64,000 nt of DNA from JBDZVM01 sp040255675 (GTDB lineage Bacteria > Actinomycetota > Actinomycetes > Acidothermales > Acidothermaceae). Positions 40,620-49,227 of this stretch are shown in pieces (the first letter of the stretch is position 1; each line of letters begins with the position of its first letter). Both the position numbers and the translations under genes were made by a program. The notes under the pieces are model-generated. The model saw nothing but the letters and a program-made list of their open reading frames with translations, searched no databases and had not been told where the DNA came from. The stretch lies in contig JBDZVM010000020.1 of NCBI GenBank assembly GCA_040255675.1, positions 1 through 64,000 of the forward strand, written 5' to 3'.

Positions 40620-43600
40620 ATGCGAAAATCTGCTGTGCCATTGAGTCCAGCCGATCTGCGCGCGCGTGTCGCGGCGCTCGCGTTGCGTGACCAGCGCGGC
40701 TTACGTCGGCGCCTCGACGGCACGCGACGGCTGCGAGGGCCGCAACTCGACACCGCGCTCGATGCCATCGCCGCCGACCTTGAAGTCGCTGAACGGGAGC
40801 TTGCGCGCCGGCGTAGCCTGGTGCCGCTCATCAGTTATCCGGCCGGGTTGCCGATCGTCGAGCGCAAAGACGAGATTGCCAAGGCGATTCGCGACCATCA
40901 GGTCGTGATCGTCGCGGGGGAGACGGGCTCGGGCAAGACGACGCAACTGCCGAAGATCTGCCTCGAGCTCGGGCGCGGGATTTTGGGCACGATCGGCCAC
41001 ACGCAGCCCCGGCGCATCGCGGCGCGCGCGGTGGCCGAACGTATCGCGGCCGAGTTGCGGGCGCCGCTTGGCGCGGCCGTCGGGTACAAGGTGCGGTTCA
41101 CCGACCAGGCAAGTACCGACACGCTCGTGAAAGTGATGACCGACGGCATCTTGCTGGCTGAACTGCAACGAGACAAGCTGCTGAGCGGTTACGACACCAT
41201 CATCGTCGACGAGGCACACGAGCGAAGCCTCAACATCGATTTCATTCTCGGCTATCTCAAGCAACTGCTGCCACGGCGTCCGGATTTGAAAGTCATCGTG
41301 ACGTCGGCCACGATCGACCCGATGCGGTTCTCCCGGCATTTCGGCGACACCCCGATCGTCGAGGTGTCGGGTCGCATGTTCCCCGTCGAGGTTAGATACC
41401 GGCCCCTCGAAGAATCGGACGACGACAGCGAGGCGGTCGAACCGCGCGATCAGGTCACCGCGATCGGCGACGCCGTCGACGAACTGTGTGGCGAAGGTCC
41501 CGGCGACATTCTGGTTTTTCTCAGCGGCGAAAGGGAAATCCGCGACACGGCTGATGCGCTGCGCAAGCGCGAGATGCGCGACGTCGAGGTGTTACCGCTC
41601 TACGCGCGGTTGTCCGCGGCCGAACAACATCGCGTTTTCGAACGTCATGCCGGACGACGCATCGTGCTTGCGACGAACGTAGCCGAGACATCGCTGACCG
41701 TGCCGGGAATTCGGTACGTGGTCGATCCGGGGACAGCCCGTATCTCGCGCTACAGCCATCGCACCAAGGTGCAGCGGTTACCGGTCGAGGCGATTTCGCA
41801 AGCCTCGGCGAAGCAACGGTCGGGGCGTTGTGGACGGGTCGAGGCCGGTGTCTGCATCAGGCTGTACTCCGAAGACGATTTCGCGACGCGGCCCGAGTTC
41901 ACCGAACCCGAAGTGTTGCGTACCAATTTAGCCTCGGTCATCTTGCGGATGGCCGCTCTCGACCTCGGCGACATCGCGGGGTTTCCGTTCGTCGAACCGC
42001 CGGATCGCCGCCAGGTTAAGGACGGCATTGCTCTGCTTGAAGAACTCGGCGCGCTCGATCTCGCGGAGCGGCGACGTCCGCGTCTCACGCCACTGGGCCG
42101 AAAACTCGCGGCGCTGCCAATCGACCCGCGGCTCGCGCGCATGATCGTGCAATCCGCCGAACTCGGGTGCGCACGCGACGTCATCGTCATCGCGGCGGCT
42201 TTGTCGATCGTCGATCCGCGTGAACGGCCTACAGACAAGGAAGACGCGGCCGCGCAGATGCACGCGCGGTTTGTCGATCCCGAATCGGATTTCATCGGGT
42301 ACCTCAACCTGTGGGCATACCTGCGGGAGAAGCAACACGAACTCTCGTCGAGCGGGTTCAGGCGGTTGTGCCGGGCGGAGTTCTTGAACTACGTGCGGGT
42401 GCGTGAGTGGCAAGACCTGGTGGGCCAGCTTCGTCAGGTTGCCCGGTCGCTCGGTATCGCGATCGGCGATGCGCCCGTCAACCGCGACAATGTTCATCAA
42501 GACAGTGTTCATCAAGACAGCGTTCATCAAGACAGTGTTCATCAAGCGGTGCTGTCGGGGTTGCTGTCGCACATCGGCATGCGCGACGCGGAAAAACGCG
42601 ACTACCTCGGCGCGCGCAACGCCCATTTCGGCATCTTTCCCGGTTCGGCGCTGTTCAAGAAACAGCCCAGGTGGGTGATGGCCGCCGAACTCGTCGAGAC
42701 CACGCGGTTGTGGGCGAGGGTGTGCGCGCGCGTCGAACCCGAATGGATCGAGCCGCTCGCGGAGCATCTGGTGAAGCGCGACTACAGCGAGCCGCATTGG
42801 GATTCTCGGCGTGGCGCGGTGATGGCCTTCGAGAAAGTGGTGCTCTACGGGCTACCGATCGTGGCCTCGCGCCGCGTCGGGTACGGTCGCATCGACCCGG
42901 CGCTGTCGCGCGACTTGTTCATAAGGCACGCGCTGGTCGAGGGTGATTGGCGCACGCACCACGCTTTCTTTCACAGCAACCGGCGCACGATCGACGAGAT
43001 TGCCGCGCTCGAAGCTAGGGCGCGACGACGCGACCTGCTGGTCGACGACGAAACGCTGTTCTCGCTTTACGATGCGCGCGTCGGCGCCGATGTCGTCTCG
43101 GGGCGCCACTTCGACTCGTGGTGGAAGAAGGTGCGCAAGCAGCAGCCAGAACTGCTCACGTTCGACAGGTCGATGCTGATGACGAAGGACGTCGACCTCA
43201 GCGGCTTTCCCGACGAGTGGCGCTACCGCGACTTCACTTTTCCGCTCACGTATGCGTTCGAGCCAGGTAGCGACGTCGACGGCGTCACAGCGCATGTTCC
43301 GGTTGCCGTGTTGAATCAGGTGCCGTTCGAAAAGTTCACCTGGCAGGTGCGGGGCCTTCGGGAAGAGCTCGTCACCGAGTTGTTGCGTTCACTGCCGAAG
43401 CAACTGCGCCGCCACTTCGTGCCCGCGCCCGATGTTGCCAGAAAACTCACGCCGACGCTCGTGCACGACGATCGGTCGCTCGAGGAAGCGCTGAGCCACG
43501 TGTTGTGGCGCGAGAGCGGCCATGAGGTGAACCCCGCCGACTTCGATGTTTCGCGCGTTCCGCAACACCTGCGCATGCGTTTCGAGATTGTTGACGAAGC

Positions 43601-44567
43601 CGGCGTGGCGCTAGCGGCAAGCCGTGATTTCGCTTTGTTGACACGGCAATTGACCGGTTCGGTTCGGGCCGCATTGCGCGACGCGGCCTCCGATCTTCAT
43701 CTCGACGGCGCTCGTACGTGGTCGTTCGCGGAGTTGCCCGAAGAGGTCGAATACGTGCGCGCCGGCTTGCGGGTGCGCGGTTTTCCCGCGCTGGTCGATC
43801 AGGGCAACGCTGTCGGAGTTCGGGTGCTCGAAAGCAGGCGGCAAGCCGACGAGTCGACCAGACGTGGCCTTCGTCGCTTACTGCTGCTCAACGTGGTATC
43901 GCCCGCGAAAGCGTTACAACGCCAGTTGCCGAACGCGACCAAGCTCGCGCTGAGCCGAAACGCGGCCGGTGGCGTAACCGAGTTGCTCGACGACTGCCTC
44001 GCGTGCGCCGTCGACGATCTCGTGGTTCGCGCGGGCGGCGTTCCGCGGAACGCGGACGCGTTTGGGCAATTGCTCGATCACGTGCGCGTCAACCTTCCGC
44101 GGGTGTTGGCCGAGGTGGTGACGGTTGTCGTCGACGTGCTCGGCATCGCGCGTGAGGTGGAGCGTGAGCTGGGTAGTGTTTTAGCGCCCGAATTCTTGCC
44201 CGCATTCGCCGACATGAAAAGCCAGTTCGCCAGGCTCGTGCATCGAGGTTTCGCTACGGAGACAGGCCGTGCGCGATTACCTGACCTCGCGCGATACCTG
44301 ACCGGCATTCGACGCCGCCTCGAAAAGCTCGGTGGCGACGTGCATCGCGACCGCGCGCGCATGTGGGAGGTCGAGCAAGCGCGGCAGGCGCTGCAGCAGG
44401 CCGCACGGATACGTGACGTCGACGAAGCGGCGCTCGACGACGTCCGGTGGATGCTCGAAGAACTGCGGGTCAGCCTGTTCGCCCAAACACTAGGGACGAC
44501 GAAACCCGTGTCGTTGCAGCGTGTCTTGCGAGCAATCGACATCGCCACCGCAGGTGCGGTTCGGTAG
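40620..44567 (+). CDS. hrpA: ATP-dependent RNA helicase HrpA
   Basis: A 1315-residue DEAH/RHA helicase of the usual HrpA length. Motif I GETGSGKTT (about 100-108), motif II DEAH (197-200), motif III SATID, motif VI QRSGRCGR, then the HA2/OB region and a C-terminal DUF3418 domain (about 640-1300). It remodels RNA; in other bacteria HrpA rescues stalled ribosomes. An odd feature is residues 623-642, where four in-frame 15-base units code NVHQD/SVHQD repeats just before the conserved VLSGLLSHIG segment. Confidence 0.93.
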   Translation: MRKSAVPLSPADLRARVAALALRDQRGLRRRLDGTRRLRGPQLDTALDAIAADLEVAERELARRRSLVPLISYPAGLPIVERKDEIAKAIRDHQVVIVAGETGSGKTTQLPKICLELGRGILGTIGHTQPRRIAARAVAERIAAELRAPLGAAVGYKVRFTDQASTDTLVKVMTDGILLAELQRDKLLSGYDTIIVDEAHERSLNIDFILGYLKQLLPRRPDLKVIVTSATIDPMRFSRHFGDTPIVEVSGRMFPVEVRYRPLEESDDDSEAVEPRDQVTAIGDAVDELCGEGPGDILVFLSGEREIRDTADALRKREMRDVEVLPLYARLSAAEQHRVFERHAGRRIVLATNVAETSLTVPGIRYVVDPGTARISRYSHRTKVQRLPVEAISQASAKQRSGRCGRVEAGVCIRLYSEDDFATRPEFTEPEVLRTNLASVILRMAALDLGDIAGFPFVEPPDRRQVKDGIALLEELGALDLAERRRPRLTPLGRKLAALPIDPRLARMIVQSAELGCARDVIVIAAALSIVDPRERPTDKEDAAAQMHARFVDPESDFIGYLNLWAYLREKQHELSSSGFRRLCRAEFLNYVRVREWQDLVGQLRQVARSLGIAIGDAPVNRDNVHQDSVHQDSVHQDSVHQAVLSGLLSHIGMRDAEKRDYLGARNAHFGIFPGSALFKKQPRWVMAAELVETTRLWARVCARVEPEWIEPLAEHLVKRDYSEPHWDSRRGAVMAFEKVVLYGLPIVASRRVGYGRIDPALSRDLFIRHALVEGDWRTHHAFFHSNRRTIDEIAALEARARRRDLLVDDETLFSLYDARVGADVVSGRHFDSWWKKVRKQQPELLTFDRSMLMTKDVDLSGFPDEWRYRDFTFPLTYAFEPGSDVDGVTAHVPVAVLNQVPFEKFTWQVRGLREELVTELLRSLPKQLRRHFVPAPDVARKLTPTLVHDDRSLEEALSHVLWRESGHEVNPADFDVSRVPQHLRMRFEIVDEAGVALAASRDFALLTRQLTGSVRAALRDAASDLHLDGARTWSFAELPEEVEYVRAGLRVRGFPALVDQGNAVGVRVLESRRQADESTRRGLRRLLLLNVVSPAKALQRQLPNATKLALSRNAAGGVTELLDDCLACAVDDLVVRAGGVPRNADAFGQLLDHVRVNLPRVLAEVVTVVVDVLGIAREVERELGSVLAPEFLPAFADMKSQFARLVHRGFATETGRARLPDLARYLTGIRRRLEKLGGDVHRDRARMWEVEQARQALQQAARIRDVDEAALDDVRWMLEELRVSLFAQTLGTTKPVSLQRVLRAIDIATAGAVR
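42486..42545 (+). repeat. Four 15-bp tandem units inside hrpA
   Basis: gacaatgttcatcaa, gacagtgttcatcaa, gacagcgttcatcaa, gacagtgttcatcaa. They encode (D)NVHQ / DSVHQ repeats and insert into a loop that in ordinary HrpA is a single short VHQ/IH segment. In-frame slippage could change the number. Confidence 0.9.
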
Positions 44568-45111
44568 TTTCGGCGGACTCGTCGTTCGGCCGAGTGGATC
44601 AAGCGATCGGCATCGCCGCTATCCCCGCGCGGGCGGATGGAGCGGCTGGACTATGACGCGGGTTCTCCGGGTCTGGAGAGCGGCGCAAACCAGCCGCTGA
44701 TGAGATTTGTGGGTCGCCCGCTTGGCGGACATTCGGGCGTCGTCGGGCCGTTTACGCGCACGTCGACTGGCCTCCTCCGTCAGGCAACGGCACACGCACA
44801 AGAGGACCGCGACTGGCGTGACATGGGCGTACTGGCGAGGGGAATCCGCTCGCTCCGCCCAAATCCGGGTAGAGGCGTGTGTCAGCGAACCGAGAAATCG
44901 ACGTTCCGTACCTCCAGCACGTAGCCGTCCGCGTCGGACTCACGGTGTGGTGACCCCGGTTTTTCGGGACCCCGTGATGCAGAAGGGTTGTACGGATAAC
45001 AGGCGACCTGTTCGAAAACACACGAATGGCCCCTTTCGCGCCACTTGGAAGGATCTTTAGTGTCTGATCACCTGCCTCGGAGGTGCCGAGGCATTCGGGG
45101 AAGGAGATGCT
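44568..45111. other. Intergenic region upstream of the protease relic
   Basis: 544 bases. On the minus strand a short stretch at about 44897-44950 reads SPHRESDADGYVLEVRNVDFSVR (in parts) ending in TGA, perhaps the 3' end of a lost gene. TGCCTCGG-aggtg-CCGAGGCA (45073-45093) is an 8-bp inverted repeat close to the ribosome site of the next gene. No intact gene is seen. Confidence 0.35.
45073..45093. promoter_or_regulatory. Inverted repeat upstream of the protease relic
   Basis: TGCCTCGG / CCGAGGCA arms of 8 bases with a 5-base spacer, 19 bases before ATG 45112. It could be an operator or leader hairpin. Confidence 0.35.
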
Positions 45112-46015
45112 ATGAGAATCTCCCATCGAGCCGCGGTGACCACGATCGCAGTCGCGGTAGTGTTCTGGACGTTGCCACATTGTCACCAGCCGCAAAGAGC
45201 CTGGCGGCGCGGCTGTCGCCACTTGGTCCCAGCGCCGTAGTCGTTCAGCGGATGGCACCACTTCACGCCGCAAATCGGTTTGACGACAACAAGCCATTTT
45301 GGGGCGGTGATGAAATCTATTCCGCGACCGGAACATTCGCCGACGGGTCAACAGGATATGAAATTTGTACCAGCGGCTTTGGCGCATACGACGGCACTTA
45401 TCACTACATGATCACCGCTTATCATTGCGCAAAACCGAGTGACCCTCGGTTCTGGGCGAATAACAGTGGCGGCGCGAACACATACATGGGCAATGCCACG
45501 ACTCCTGGCTTCCTTGACAGCGGTCACGACTTGGCGTACGTCGCGGTCCCGAACGGCACGAATGGCGTGCACGGAACCGCCCCTGTGCTTTGGGCGGGCC
45601 TCACGACCCCACTTACAAGCGAATACAGCGCGAATGTGACTGCGGCATCGGCACCAGCGCACGGCCTGTCGGTGTGCACCGATGGTGTCCGCACCGGCAT
45701 GGCCTGCGGCGCCACGGTCCAAGGCGGTGGCCACTTCACGATCTATTCTGATTGGTCGTCCTCGGGCTACGACGCCTACCTGTGGTGGGCGACGGCAAGC
45801 GGCGGCATTGTTGAAAAGGCGACAGCGGCGGCCCGGTGTTCGTCAACAATGGCAGTAGCGTGACCGCCGTCGGCATCATTAGCCAGGAGGGTGGATCGGT
45901 CGCGTCATGCCCGCCAGGTGGCTATGAGAACGGCACCTGCTACAACACGGTGTATTTCGCAGACATCGCTACCGAGGCCGGAAAACATGGCATGAGCCTC
46001 ACGTCGACGTCGTAG
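45112..46015 (+). pseudogene. Trypsin-like (S1/streptogrisin-type) serine protease with two frameshifts
   Basis: AAGGAGA precedes ATG 45112, which opens a signal peptide (MRISHRAAVTTIAVAVVF). Near 45165 the frame changes: the mature part reads DVATLSPAAKSLAARLSPLG, MITAYHCAKPSD (catalytic His), SGHDLAYVAV (catalytic Asp) and GYDAYLWWAT. A second change near 45815, within an A-run, moves to the frame GDSGGPVFVNNGSS (catalytic Ser), CPPGGYENGTCYNTVYFADI and stop TAG 46013-46015. Each change equals loss of one base. All triad residues are intact, so either the gene died recently or the sequence has indel errors. It would be an exported protease of about 300 residues. Confidence 0.8.
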
Positions 46016-46023
46016 ATAGCTCG

Positions 46024-46068
46024 CTATGCGCAGGCGCCAGTCAAGTCTCGGCTGGCGCCTGCGCATAG
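46024..46068. terminator. Strong hairpin, probable bidirectional terminator
   Basis: CTATGCGCAGGCGCCAG (46024-46040) and its exact complement CTGGCGCCTGCGCATAG (46052-46068) form a perfect 17-bp stem with an 11-base loop. It lies between the convergent protease relic and the anti-sigma-like gene. No U-run, as usual for actinobacteria. Confidence 0.8.
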
Positions 46069-46101
46069 TCATGTATTGAGGGGTGTCAGCCGGTCTCGGG
46101 G

Positions 46102-46785
46102 TCAGGGCCTACCGGCAGGCATTAGCTTGACCGACGCCGTGACTTCGAACGACGAGGGGCCGAGAGGAGCGTACTTTGCGATCGTCGGCGCCATCGTCGG
46201 CTCAGGGTTCTTCACCTGCACTTGAACCGGCCCGATCCCATCAGTGGTGACCGCAGTGAGCGTAATGCCAACCTTCTCGAGTTCCAGCCGCGCTGCCCAG
46301 ATGGAATCCATCGTCTGGTTGGTTTCAGCCTCGCTAAGCAGCGCGGGACCGAATTCGACGGGGACCCCGTCGAGCGTCTTCGGATAAAGATCAGATGGTA
46401 GCCCACCCTTTCGGTGCACGATTACCGCACGGTTGGGGGCGTCCACCGCCACGCTGGCGAAGTCCGGGTCATCAGAGCCAATGGCCTTAAGCTTCCCGGC
46501 GACTTGCGCAGCTGTCGCCTGGAAAGCACCCGAGTCACTGCCAGATGCCGTTCCCGTAAACCCACTCATGGCTGCGGCTGAGGGATGAGCGGCGTGACTC
46601 GCCGCCCAAACCTGTGGGACCGCTATAGCGAGCGCTGCAACAACCGCGACCGAGCCAGTGACGGCGCCGATCGTCTTCGCGCGGCGACGACGTCGAGCGC
46701 GGACCTCAAGGCGCGTGAATGGCGGCGCCGTGGTTGGGCGCAAACGATCCGCTTCGTGGGCGAGTAGCTCGTGTAGGTCAAGCAT
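46102..46785 (-). CDS. Membrane partner of an ECF sigma factor (anti-sigma-like)
   Basis: 227 residues from ATG 46785 (AGGAGA ahead), overlapping the sigma gene by 8 bases (ATGCTTGA). MLDLHELLAHEADRLRP is cytoplasmic, the RRRRRAKTIGAVTGSVAVVAA segment starts a single membrane helix, and the rest (about 70-227) is extracytoplasmic, with a repeated beta/alpha pattern around DPDFASVAVDAPNRAVIVHRK. No zinc anti-sigma motif (HxxxCxxC) is seen, so it is not a ZAS-domain protein. Coupling and topology still suggest it senses an external signal for the sigma factor. Confidence 0.7.
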   Translation of the reverse strand: MLDLHELLAHEADRLRPTTAPPFTRLEVRARRRRRAKTIGAVTGSVAVVAALAIAVPQVWAASHAAHPSAAAMSGFTGTASGSDSGAFQATAAQVAGKLKAIGSDDPDFASVAVDAPNRAVIVHRKGGLPSDLYPKTLDGVPVEFGPALLSEAETNQTMDSIWAARLELEKVGITLTAVTTDGIGPVQVQVKNPEPTMAPTIAKYAPLGPSSFEVTASVKLMPAGRP

Positions 46786-47281
46786 GATCGTGTATCTCCT
46801 CGCGTAGGAGGGGGGCGAGCGCCACCCGAGCGCGCGCCAGGCGTGACTTGATCGTTCCGGAAGGTACGTCGAGTGTGCGGGCCATGTCATCGATTGGAAG
46901 CCCGAGCAGGTAGTGCATGACTACCGCCTGGCGCTGTAGCGGCGGAAGCACCGCGAGGGCGGCTGTCACGTCGACGGCTTCCGTCGACGTGACAGCCGGC
47001 GACGGCGCCGCGCCCATCCGAGCCATCGCAACAATGCGATTACGAGCCCGGCGCAGCCTGTTGTGCAACAGGCGAAACGCAACCTTGCGAACCCACGCCT
47101 CCGGGTCGTCATACCGACAGACCGTCGACCACCGCGGAATTAGCCGAACGAACGCGTCCTGGACAACATCTTCAGCTTCCTCAACCGAACCGGCCGCCAC
47201 AGCCAGCACGCCGACAAGGCGGAAATACGACGCGGCATAGAGCTCCTCGGGCCCCGAGCTCTGCTGGCGGCTATTCGGCAT
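46778..47281 (-). CDS. ECF RNA polymerase sigma factor (SigE-like small type)
   Basis: 167 residues from ATG 47281 (AGGGG ahead). Region 2 is AYSFRLVGVLAVAAGSVEEAEDVVQDAFVRLIPRW (core VEEAEDVVQDAF), region 4 LPPLQRQAVVMHYLLGLPIDD and SGTIKSRLARAR (helix-turn-helix). It is of the short actinobacterial ECF kind that lacks regions 1 and 3. It is followed by its overlapping membrane partner. A 41-codon longer reading to 47401 exists but lacks a ribosome site. Confidence 0.88.
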   Translation of the reverse strand: MPNSRQQSSGPEELYAASYFRLVGVLAVAAGSVEEAEDVVQDAFVRLIPRWSTVCRYDDPEAWVRKVAFRLLHNRLRRARNRIVAMARMGAAPSPAVTSTEAVDVTAALAVLPPLQRQAVVMHYLLGLPIDDMARTLDVPSGTIKSRLARARVALAPLLREEIHDHA

Positions 47282-47475
47282 CTCTATCACCCCTATAACA
47301 CCCGCGAGTGGCCCATCCGGTTCCATCCCGACCAAGGCCGACGATGTCGTGGGTTGCGTGTGGTGATTCGTTCGGATCAGATACGGAGGGAATTGTGACA
47401 TCTCTAATCGGCGGTACCAAACGGTCTGGATCTAGGTGCGTCCGAAGCTGGTATTCGCGCTTATGATGCGGCCTC

Positions 47476-47751
47476 CGTACGCTACCGATCTCGAAGGCCA
47501 AGGACAGGCTCAACGAGCTGGTCGATGCCGCCACCACGCGCGAGCAGGCCACGATCACCAAGAATGGGCCGCCCGCGGCGGTGCTGATCGGCGCGGACGA
47601 GTGGGAGTCGCTGCAAGAGACGTTGTTTTGGCTGTCCCAGTCCGGCATCCGCGAGTCGCTGGCCGAGGCGGACGCCGACGTCGCCGCGGGCCGGGTGTTC
47701 GACGAGGAGCAGGTCCGCGCCGAGTTCGGCGAGCCGAAGCGCGATCGGTGA
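47476..47751 (+). pseudogene. Phd/YefM-type antitoxin, start lost by frameshift
   Basis: The frame reads RTLPISKAKDRLNELVDAA, TKNGPPAAVLIGADEWESLQE and a C-terminal acidic half, a clear YefM/Phd antitoxin. No ATG, GTG or TTG follows the in-frame stop upstream; ATG ATG CGG CCT lies just ahead in another frame, and restoring one base would join them. It overlaps the toxin reading by four bases (GTGA). Probably a broken gene, or an indel error. Confidence 0.65.
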
Positions 47752-48032
47752 GCCACCGTGTCGTGCTCTCGGGCACCGCGCGCCGTGACCTGCGACGCGT
47801 TCCGCCCGTATCGTCGCCGCGATCGTCGAGTTCGTCTTCGGCGGCCCCGCCGCCAATCCGAACCGGGTCGGCAAGCCTTTGCGTCGGGAGCTGTCCCGCG
47901 CGATGAGCGCCCGCCGCGGCCCGTACCGCGTGCTGGATCGCGTCGACGACGATGCGAAGACCGTGACGGTGCTGCAAATCGCTCACCGCCGACGTGTACC
48001 ACGGCCAGGGCCGAGGGACGACGCCTGGATGA
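47748..48032 (+). pseudogene. RelE/ParE-type toxin, broken by frameshifts
   Basis: GTG 47748 opens VSHRVVLSGTARRDLRRVP, then after one lost base in a C-run the frame continues RIVAAIVEFVFGGPAANPNRV, GKPLRRELSRAMSARRGPYR and RVDDDAKTVTVLQIAH, and after a further change ADVYHGQGRGTTPG and TGA 48030-48032. This is the RelE toxin order, including the conserved RGPYR and late Tyr. Inactive unless the sequence has errors. Confidence 0.65.
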
Positions 48033-48189
48033 GGCTGGCCAAGACCGATGTGATCGCCGGGCTCGACGCGGCGCCCGCGCGCGACCTGGCGCGCGACCTT
48101 CGCCTGACCAAACGAATGCCGATCTGCGACCGCTGGTGGACATCGACGAGATCGTCGTCTTCGGCAGCTGTCTCGACACTGCGGCCTAG
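48029..48189 (+). pseudogene. Collapsed fragment of a helix-turn-helix protein linked to nucleotidyltransferases
   Basis: ATG 48029 overlaps the RelE stop (ATGA). MRLAKTDVIAGLDAAPARDL is the N-terminus of an actinobacterial protein usually about 190 residues long; about 60 bases on, in another frame, DEIVVFGSCLDTAA and TAG 48187-48189 are its C-terminus. About 100 codons are missing between. Identification is from memory of the N- and C-terminal patterns. Confidence 0.4.
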
Positions 48190-48260
48190 GCCTTCGGTGA
48201 CCTAGGCTGGCGTGCATCAGTGCTCGGGCCCGTCGTCCGAGAAATCCCCGAACTTGCGGG

Positions 48261-49142
48261 TCAAACTCCGCTGTTTACCGATGCGGCGAGTTGGGCGACC
48301 CTTTCGGGGTCGGCGATGAAGTCGAGTTCGACGATCCTGCCGTTCCTGATTGTGGCAGCGGCGATGGAGAACGGCTTGCCCCGCAAGAACGTGACGGCTC
48401 CCGCGGCACCGTTGATGACCGCGCGGCGGACCGTGAGATCGGCTCGCGCAAACTGCAACGCCTGGCCGGCGACCGCCTCCGCACCCTTGACGTGGCGCGA
48501 GTGGCCGGCCGCGCCGCCGTCCGCTCGCAGTACGACGTCGGGGTCGAGCACGGCGACGAGCGCTTCGAAGTCGCCTTCCCTGGCGGCCGCGATGAACGCG
48601 TCGACGACCTCCCACTGGGCGCTCAATTCGGCGTCGGGTGAAGGCGCGGCGCCTTGCACCCGGCGCCGGGCACGACTTGCCAGCTGCCGGGTCGCTTCGG
48701 GGGAGCGCTGCACGAGCGGGGCGATGTCTTCGAACGGGACCGCGAACATGTCGTGCAGCACAAAGGCCAATCGCTCAGCGGGGGAGAGCTTTTCCAAGAC
48801 GATAAGCAGCGCTAGGCCGATCGAGTCGGCGAGCAGCGCCTCTTGCTCGGGATTGGTGCCGTCGACCGGGCCGATGATCGGGTCGGGCACGTAGGCGTCG
48901 AGAGGCTGCTCGCGTCGTGCCTTTCGTGAGCGGAGCATATTCAACGCAACGCGGGCGACCACGGTCGTCAGCCACCCGCCGAGATTGTCGATGTCGTTCG
49001 TTTCGGTGCGGCTCAGTCGCAGCCATGCGTCTTGCACGGCGTCGTCCGCCTCGCTCAGCGAGCCCAGCATGCGATAGGCAACGGCACGCAGCCGGGGCCG
49101 GTGCGCCTCGAATTGCTCGGCCAGCCAGTCCTGCTCGTTCAC
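48261..49142 (-). CDS. ECF41-type RNA polymerase sigma factor (SigJ-like)
   Basis: 293 residues. Region 2 (AYRMLGSLSEADDAVQDAWLRL), region 4 (LSPAERLAFVLHDMFAVPFED and RSPEATRQLASRARRRV) and a C-terminal SnoaL-like domain of about 100 residues. RADGGAAGH corresponds to the DGGGK motif and FIADPERVAQL to the NPDKL-type end of ECF41. In this group the C-terminal domain replaces an anti-sigma factor. The divergent neighbour is an epimerase-type oxidoreductase, the usual genomic partner and target. Confidence 0.92.
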   Translation of the reverse strand: MNEQDWLAEQFEAHRPRLRAVAYRMLGSLSEADDAVQDAWLRLSRTETNDIDNLGGWLTTVVARVALNMLRSRKARREQPLDAYVPDPIIGPVDGTNPEQEALLADSIGLALLIVLEKLSPAERLAFVLHDMFAVPFEDIAPLVQRSPEATRQLASRARRRVQGAAPSPDAELSAQWEVVDAFIAAAREGDFEALVAVLDPDVVLRADGGAAGHSRHVKGAEAVAGQALQFARADLTVRRAVINGAAGAVTFLRGKPFSIAAATIRNGRIVELDFIADPERVAQLAASVNSGV

Positions 49143-49160
49143 GTCACGTTCCTCCTTCGG

Positions 49161-49185
49161 CGCGGGTCATTGAGGTAGACCCGCG
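49161..49185. promoter_or_regulatory. Inverted repeat between the ECF41 gene and its partner
   Basis: CGCGGGTC (49161-49168) and GACCCGCG (49178-49185) around a 9-base spacer, between the divergent starts (49142 and 49228). I did not find the ECF41 consensus TGTCACA...CGTC here; the repeat may be an operator or part of another promoter. Confidence 0.35.
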
Positions 49186-49227
49186 AGGTGCATGAAAGGT
49201 GACCGACAAAAATCGAGGAGGAACACG

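Noticed and set aside
44752..45387. 211-codon minus-strand reading upstream of the protease relic
   Set aside because: No motif, crosses the signal peptide and mature part of the protease; shadow.
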